Assembly (NCBI GenBank): GCA_000155695.1
Contig: DS990592.1
Span: forward strand, 1,140,232-1,204,231
Direction: 5' to 3'
Source of the DNA: Verrucomicrobiia bacterium DG1235
Lineage (GTDB): Bacteria > Verrucomicrobiota > Verrucomicrobiia > Opitutales > Opitutaceae
Length of the DNA: 64,000 nucleotides
Numbering within the stretch: the stretch's first letter is position 1; the number at the start of each line of letters is the position of its first letter. The position numbers and the translations under genes are program-made. The notes under the pieces are model-generated. The model had not been told where the DNA came from. It ran no database searches and saw only the letters and a program-made list of their open reading frames with translations. Shown in pieces: positions 59,747 to 64,000 of the stretch.

Positions 59747-60871
59747 CTACTCTTCAGCTATTAGCGTATCCAATAACTGGTACGACATTTCAAAAGCATC
59801 CGCCACGGGCTCGTATACGATTGCTCCCTTCGCGATATTCACGCCTTTCGCGATTGCCGGACTCTCGCGACTCGCCCGCTTCCAGCCTTTCCCAGCCAAC
59901 TGCAGCAGGTATGGCAATGTCGCATTCGTCAAAGCCAGCGTCGAGGTCATCGGCATCGCCCCGGGCATGTTCGTGACGCAGTAGTGAATGATACCGTCGA
60001 CCTCGTAAATCGGATTGTTGTGGTTGGTCGGCCGCGAAGTCTCCGTCGATCCCCCCTGATCGATCGCCACGTCCACGATCACTGCCCCCTGCTTCATCAT
60101 CTTTAAATGCTCCCGCTTCACCAGCTTAGGCGACTTCGCCCCCGGAATGAGCACGCTCGACACGACCACGTCCGCCTCCCTCAAAGCGTCACGCAAATTC
60201 ACCGGATTCGACATCAAGGTCACCACATTTGGCGGCAACACGTCCGCCAAATATCTCAGCTTCTGCAGATTCACGTCCAAAATAAACACGCGGGCTCCAA
60301 GCCCCGCCGCCATTTTGGCCGCATTGGCGCCTACGACCCCAGCCCCGATTACCACCACCACCGCCGGCGGCACGCCAGGCACGCCACCTAGCAAAACGCC
60401 ACGACCGCCATGTTCCCGCTCGAGATACTTAGCAGCCTGCTGGATCGCCATACGACCCGCCACCTCACTCATCGGCGTCAATAGCGGCAACTGCCCACCG
60501 GCCTCCTGAATCGTCTCATAGGCGATCGCTATACAACCGGAGTTGATCACCGCCTGAGTCAACTCCTGGGAAGCGGCGAAATGGAAATACGTGAAAACGA
60601 TCTGGCCGTCCCGCATGAGCGGATATTCAGCCGGCACCGGCTCCTTGACCTTTGTGATCAGTTCAGACCGCGCCCAAACCGCCTCCGCATCGGGAAGGAT
60701 CTCTCCTCCGGCAGCCAAATAATCGCCGTCCTCAAAACCGCTCGCTCTACCGGCGTCCGTTTCAACGCACACCACGTGGCGAGCCGCCACCAAAGCCTCT
60801 ACCCCCGCAGGCGTTAGAGCTACCCGGTTTTCTTCAGATTTCCGTTCCTTTACGACTCCTACGATCATCAT
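59747..60871 (-). CDS. ald: Alanine dehydrogenase
   Basis: The 374-residue protein has the alanine dehydrogenase start MIVGVVKERKSEENRVALTPAGVEALVAARH with the substrate-binding Arg/Lys, KVKEPVPAEYPLMRDGQIVFTYFHFAAS with the catalytic His region, and the NAD fold VVVIGAGVVGANAAKMAAGLGARVFILDVN. It converts alanine to pyruvate and ammonia with NAD+. It starts at the second ATG of ATGATG and is of normal length. Confidence 0.94.
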   Translation of the reverse strand: MMIVGVVKERKSEENRVALTPAGVEALVAARHVVCVETDAGRASGFEDGDYLAAGGEILPDAEAVWARSELITKVKEPVPAEYPLMRDGQIVFTYFHFAASQELTQAVINSGCIAIAYETIQEAGGQLPLLTPMSEVAGRMAIQQAAKYLEREHGGRGVLLGGVPGVPPAVVVVIGAGVVGANAAKMAAGLGARVFILDVNLQKLRYLADVLPPNVVTLMSNPVNLRDALREADVVVSSVLIPGAKSPKLVKREHLKMMKQGAVIVDVAIDQGGSTETSRPTNHNNPIYEVDGIIHYCVTNMPGAMPMTSTLALTNATLPYLLQLAGKGWKRASRESPAIAKGVNIAKGAIVYEPVADAFEMSYQLLDTLIAEE

Positions 60872-61149
60872 TGAGATCTAAACCAATCTCAGCCCTTCGC
60901 AAGTCCACTGATTACAAAGGAGAAACGCGCCTAGAGGAGGCTGCGGACTCCGCGACTAAGGAAAATCCCTTTGCCCTCTGGGGAATCTGGTCAGTTCCAT
61001 AATTGTGCCACCCCATTTTTGTCTAATTGAGTATTTTCCTGTCAGTTTCAGCTACGGAATACCCCGCCGATGCCGTTTAAATAGCCAACAAGCTATTAGG
61101 ACATTCGCTCACGCGTCGTCTTAATTCCATAAACTGTAAAATAACCATC

Positions 61150-61485
61150 ATGACTATTCTAAAGACCGCATTACGCTCTCTCTTGCTTGCTGCCTTTGTT
61201 CTAACATTGCTCCCCGCAATCCACGCAGCCGACTGGGATGAACAACCTTCAGTGAAGAAAAGCGTAGCTCCGGACAATCCCAACAAGCTCGATGGCATGG
61301 TGATGGCCACCATCAACATCGACGAAAAAGGCTTCGTCGTGGGAGCTGAGATCAGCAAGTCCACCGACACGGCCCTCGAGGCACCAGTCCTAGACGCGGT
61401 CAAAAAATGGCGTTTCAACCCGGCCAAAAAAGGCGGCGACGCGATCGCTTGTAAGATCAACGTTCCCTTCAAGTTCAAGGGCTAG
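61150..61485 (+). CDS. TonB C-terminal-domain protein
   Basis: The 111-residue protein has a signal peptide or anchor (LRSLLLAAFVLTLLPAIHAA, about 8-27) and a TonB C-terminal domain (VMATINIDEKGFVVGAEISKSTDTALEAPVLDAVKKWRFNPAKKGGDAIACKINVPFKF). It lacks the proline-rich linker of full TonB, so it is probably a short periplasmic relative of unknown role rather than the energy transducer. Confidence 0.83.
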   Translation: MTILKTALRSLLLAAFVLTLLPAIHAADWDEQPSVKKSVAPDNPNKLDGMVMATINIDEKGFVVGAEISKSTDTALEAPVLDAVKKWRFNPAKKGGDAIACKINVPFKFKG

Positions 61486-61520
61486 AGCCAAATTAGCAAA
61501 CGCTCTCAATTTTCACCAAA

Positions 61521-61547
61521 ACGCCTTCCAGAAATGGAAGGCGTTTT
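61521..61547. terminator. Bidirectional rho-independent terminator
   Basis: Perfect stem ACGCCTTCCA (61521-61530) / TGGAAGGCGT (61535-61544) with a GAAA loop, preceded by AAA and followed by TTT. It lies 36 bases after the TonB-like gene. Confidence 0.85.
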
Positions 61548-61655
61548 CGCGTTAGAAAACCCAATGCCGACTCGCCAAACTGTAAGCGCGCGGGTCGATG
61601 TTTGCCTTTCGAGCATCGCGCCCTATTCCTTTCCGAAGTCTCAACCCAATCCACT

Positions 61656-62057
61656 ATGCCCACACAAAACAGACGCGCCTTCATCGCGGGTGCCGCCGCG
61701 CTCACCGCCGCTCCACTCCTGTCCGCCAAATCCGGCGACCACTCCGTTCCAAAACTCGTCCACCACGTCTTTTTCTGGCTTAAAAACCCGGACTCGGAAA
61801 GCGACCGTAACGCCTTGCTAGCCGGCCTCAAGACCCTCGGCGAAATCCCCAGCGTACGCGGCATCCACGTCGGCGTACCCGCCAGCACCGAAAAACGCGA
61901 GGTCGTCGACAATAGCTTTCACGCCTCCGAAATTCTCTACTTCGACGACGTCGCCGGCCAGGACGCCTATCAAGTCCACCCCATCCACAAAGCCTTCGTC
62001 GAAAACCACTCCCACCTCTGGGACAAGGTCATCGTCTACGACGCCGTTTCCGTGTGA
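61656..62057 (+). CDS. Exported Dabb-family protein
   Basis: The 133-residue protein has a twin-arginine-type signal (NRRAFIAGAAALTAAPLLSA) and a Dabb (stress-responsive alpha-beta barrel) domain (PKLVHHVFFWLKNPDSESDRNALLAGLKTLGEIPSVRGIHVGVPASTEKREVVDNSFHASEILYFDDVAGQDAYQVHPIHKAFVE). The role is unknown; members are often found in secreted proteins of Planctomycetes and Verrucomicrobia. Its 3' end overlaps the MFS gene on the other strand. Confidence 0.86.
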   Translation: MPTQNRRAFIAGAAALTAAPLLSAKSGDHSVPKLVHHVFFWLKNPDSESDRNALLAGLKTLGEIPSVRGIHVGVPASTEKREVVDNSFHASEILYFDDVAGQDAYQVHPIHKAFVENHSHLWDKVIVYDAVSV

Positions 62058-63277
62058 GCCTGCACAGGTCGACCCGACCGCCGCAAGACCACATACATCG
62101 CGCCAACAATCACGATCGAGATCGCTACCAGCGTCGAGCCGATCATTGCCGTGTTCTGCGCCCCCACCCCTGATATCAAATAGAAACCAAGAAACGGCGC
62201 CAAGATTCCCCGAATCCCCGTCGTAAAGGTGTGCACGCTCATGTAAGACGGAGCCTTCTCGGGCGTCGCGAACTTCGTCACCCACAAGCTCCAGGAAATA
62301 TTCGCCCCAGCCATCGCGGTCCCGAGCACCGCCGCCGAGCTGAATATCACCCACAGGTTCGTCGTCGTCAGAAACAGGATGATCGAAAGCATGATCATCG
62401 CGTTGAGCACAACGCGCAGAACCATGAACTCCAGACGATCGAAAAGATAGCCCCAAACCCGCGAGGTCAGAAACCGAAAAACCGCCGGAATCGCGATCGT
62501 CACCATCATCACCATCAGCTTGCTCGCTTCGATTCCATATTCTGGCTGCAGCAGATACTCCACCCGCAGCGGCAGCACCATCAGATTGCCGAAGCCCAGA
62601 AACATCCAGCTCAGCAGCATCACCCCAAACTTCTTATCCTCGATCGCGTAGCCAAGGTTGCGCAAAGGATTCTCCGCTACCCCCCGCTTTACTGGAGTCG
62701 ACGGAATCCGCGACACCGCCACGCCTGAAAGCAAATAAGCCAGCGCTATCCAGGCCAATACCCAGCGGTACGACTCCAAATCCTTGTCCAGTATCCAGCC
62801 GCCAAATACGCTAAATCCAAAGGCCGCCGCCACCGTCATCATCATGCTGACCGAAAGATAAGCCCCCCGCTTGTTTGACGGATAATTCGCCGTCCAAATC
62901 TGCACCATCAAAGGCATCGTCTGAGCCGAAATGGCGAAGGCCAAGCACGCCGGTATCAAAAATCCCAGCAAGGAATCCGCAAAACTAGCCCCGAGCAACA
63001 AGACACCGGAAAGGTACGCTAGCCAGCTGGCCAAGGTGCCAGCAGGCAAATTCAGCCGTGAAAACAAACTCAAGCTCAACGGATTGAAAAGCAGACCGAG
63101 CGGCCCCGCGGCCGCGATGATCCCCTTCACCGTATCCGGTGCCTGAAAAACGCCGATCGCGATTACCAAGGCGAATCCGCCATACCCCGTTTCGACCACG
63201 CCGGACAAACCACCGCGCACGCAATCCCAGCGGTAAGTCTTCTTGATTCTGTCCTGATCGGGCAACATTCGCGACAC
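62036..63277 (-). CDS. Major facilitator superfamily transporter
   Basis: The 413-residue protein has about twelve membrane helices (for example GFALVIAIGVFQ, LASWLAYLSGVLLLGASFADSLLGFLIPACLAFAIS, GYAIEDKKFGVMLLSWMFLGFGNLMVLPL, MLSIILFLTTTNLWVIFSSAAVLGTAMAGANISWSLW). The substrate is unknown. It overlaps the Dabb gene by 22 bases at the 3' ends. Confidence 0.86.
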   Translation of the reverse strand: MSRMLPDQDRIKKTYRWDCVRGGLSGVVETGYGGFALVIAIGVFQAPDTVKGIIAAAGPLGLLFNPLSLSLFSRLNLPAGTLASWLAYLSGVLLLGASFADSLLGFLIPACLAFAISAQTMPLMVQIWTANYPSNKRGAYLSVSMMMTVAAAFGFSVFGGWILDKDLESYRWVLAWIALAYLLSGVAVSRIPSTPVKRGVAENPLRNLGYAIEDKKFGVMLLSWMFLGFGNLMVLPLRVEYLLQPEYGIEASKLMVMMVTIAIPAVFRFLTSRVWGYLFDRLEFMVLRVVLNAMIMLSIILFLTTTNLWVIFSSAAVLGTAMAGANISWSLWVTKFATPEKAPSYMSVHTFTTGIRGILAPFLGFYLISGVGAQNTAMIGSTLVAISIVIVGAMYVVLRRSGRPVQAHTETAS

Positions 63278-63456
63278 CCTAGGCTAACGCTTCGCGCAAA
63301 GAAGCAAATTCTCCCAATTTCCGCTAATACCCCCTCCACAATGGTCGTTGAAGAAATTCAAGCCAACGACTACTTATTTAGGCCATAAGCGACCAATTGC
63401 AGCTACCCCCGATCAATTGCCCGCCTCCGCCCCACTTCACCCCAAATCGAAACGCC

Positions 63457-64000
63457 ATGAAGCAATCGACGAAAACCACCCTCGCGGCCGCATTCCTAAT
63501 TCTCGCCGCATTCTTCGGCGCCGCCCTCTTTCGGACACCAGAAAGCCCCTCAAACGAAACAGCCTCATCCACCCCCATATCCGCCACCGAACTCACCCCT
63601 CGCATCCAGGCTCAAACCGAGCAGCTCCTCGAGAAAGCCGAACAAGAACAAACCGACCGAGCAGAGCTCGTCGAACTCGCCCAAATCCGCCGCGAATACA
63701 TGCGCCGACTCATCGAGGAAGCCCCCCAGAAAGCCCTCGAGCAAGCCATCTCCTACGCCGACTACCACAGCCTGCCGCCAGAAGTCCAAGCCCTCACCGA
63801 GACTCCTTTCACCCAAACCGTCGACTACAGCCTCGCCGTCGTATGCGACCATGATCCCGCCACTCCGCAGTATCAGCATTCGATCCGCTACGAAGACGGA
63901 ACCCGCAGCACCATCTCGCCCACGCCCGTCAGCCGACTCTCGATCAGTAAAAGCGGCCTTCCAGTCCAGGGAATTCGACTCGACGACACCTCCGTCGTCC
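63457..64000 (+). CDS. Membrane-anchored or exported protein, partial (runs off the right edge)
   Basis: The frame is open from the ATG at 63457 to the end of the window (181 codons, no stop). It has an N-terminal hydrophobic segment (TTLAAAFLILAAFFGAALF, about 7-25), a coiled-coil-like stretch (about 50-105, QTEQLLEKAEQEQTDRAELVELAQIRREYMRRLIEEAPQKALEQAI) and then the start of a globular part (VDYSLAVVCDHDPATPQYQHSIRYEDGTRSTIS). No family is recognised from this fragment. Confidence 0.7.
   Translation, partial: MKQSTKTTLAAAFLILAAFFGAALFRTPESPSNETASSTPISATELTPRIQAQTEQLLEKAEQEQTDRAELVELAQIRREYMRRLIEEAPQKALEQAISYADYHSLPPEVQALTETPFTQTVDYSLAVVCDHDPATPQYQHSIRYEDGTRSTISPTPVSRLSISKSGLPVQGIRLDDTSVV

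Noticed and set aside
61077-61478. 133-codon minus-strand frame over the TonB-like gene
   Set aside because: It mirrors the TonB C-terminal domain gene on the + strand, which has a signal peptide and family motifs.
1-64000. CRISPR arrays, tRNA or rRNA genes
   Set aside because: The only regularly spaced repeats are attC sites, which are palindromic, variable and separated by genes; no tRNA cloverleaf or rRNA segment was recognised by eye.

Overview
The window reads as a piece of a verrucomicrobial chromosome, most like the marine Opitutae/Puniceicoccales. Grounds: a VPDSG-CTERM-type sorting tail on a CHRD protein (31382-31990), secreted proteins ending in the 'ASSDLKNW...GFYKI' style common in that phylum, a long-form LeuA, a eukaryotic-type HisA, an AMP nucleosidase, and a Mla operon. 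This is inferred from protein families only; no rRNA or tRNA was seen.

Positions 111-21479 are an integron cassette array cut at both ends. I can delimit 25 cassettes, all on the + strand, separated by attC sites in length classes of about 56-61, 68-78 and 125-126 bp. In an array, each cassette's left end (the 7-mer R') should be complementary to the R'' 7-mer near its own right end. Of the 24 cassettes whose two ends are both visible, 21 match at all 7 positions. Four cassettes carry GAT/ATC instead of the near-universal GTT/AAC, with both ends changed together. Cargo is two GNAT acetyltransferases, a methyltransferase, two ParE-type and one HicAB toxin-antitoxin modules, an alpha/beta hydrolase, many small membrane or exported proteins, two cassettes without a convincing ORF, and one exceptional 5.2-kb cassette holding a 1459-aa FG-GAP/peptidase-S11 fusion. 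The integrase is not in the window; from the cassette orientation it would lie to the left.

The array has been hit by insertion sequences: an IS3-family (IS407-type) element inside one attC with a 4-bp target duplication, an IS256-family element inside another attC with an 8-bp duplication, and a second inverted copy of the IS3 element at the right edge without a duplication. That last copy joins the final cassette to a beheaded ABC-2 permease gene, so DNA appears to have been deleted there.

Positions 22754-64000 are ordinary chromosome: the damaged ABC exporter operon (22.7-25.9 kb); a PrsW-type protease, secreted proteins, a TPMT-like methyltransferase, a PLD-like protein, a CHRD protein and a cupin (26-33 kb); ThuA, AMP nucleosidase, HtrA, a VOC protein, a Fur-family regulator, HDOD and LeuA (33.5-40.5 kb); an aldo/keto reductase, TonB receptor, TcdA, beta-CASP hydrolase, RuvC, TSUP and Gfo/Idh/MocA protein (41-49 kb); tandem-repeat protein, HisA, DUF374 acyltransferase and Bax-like glucosaminidase (49-52 kb); a complete mlaEFDCA lipid-transport operon (53-56.5 kb); ExbD with a BlaI/CopY-like palindrome, a large zinc metalloprotease lipoprotein and alanine dehydrogenase (56.5-60.9 kb); and a TonB C-terminal protein, Dabb protein, MFS carrier and a gene running off the right edge.
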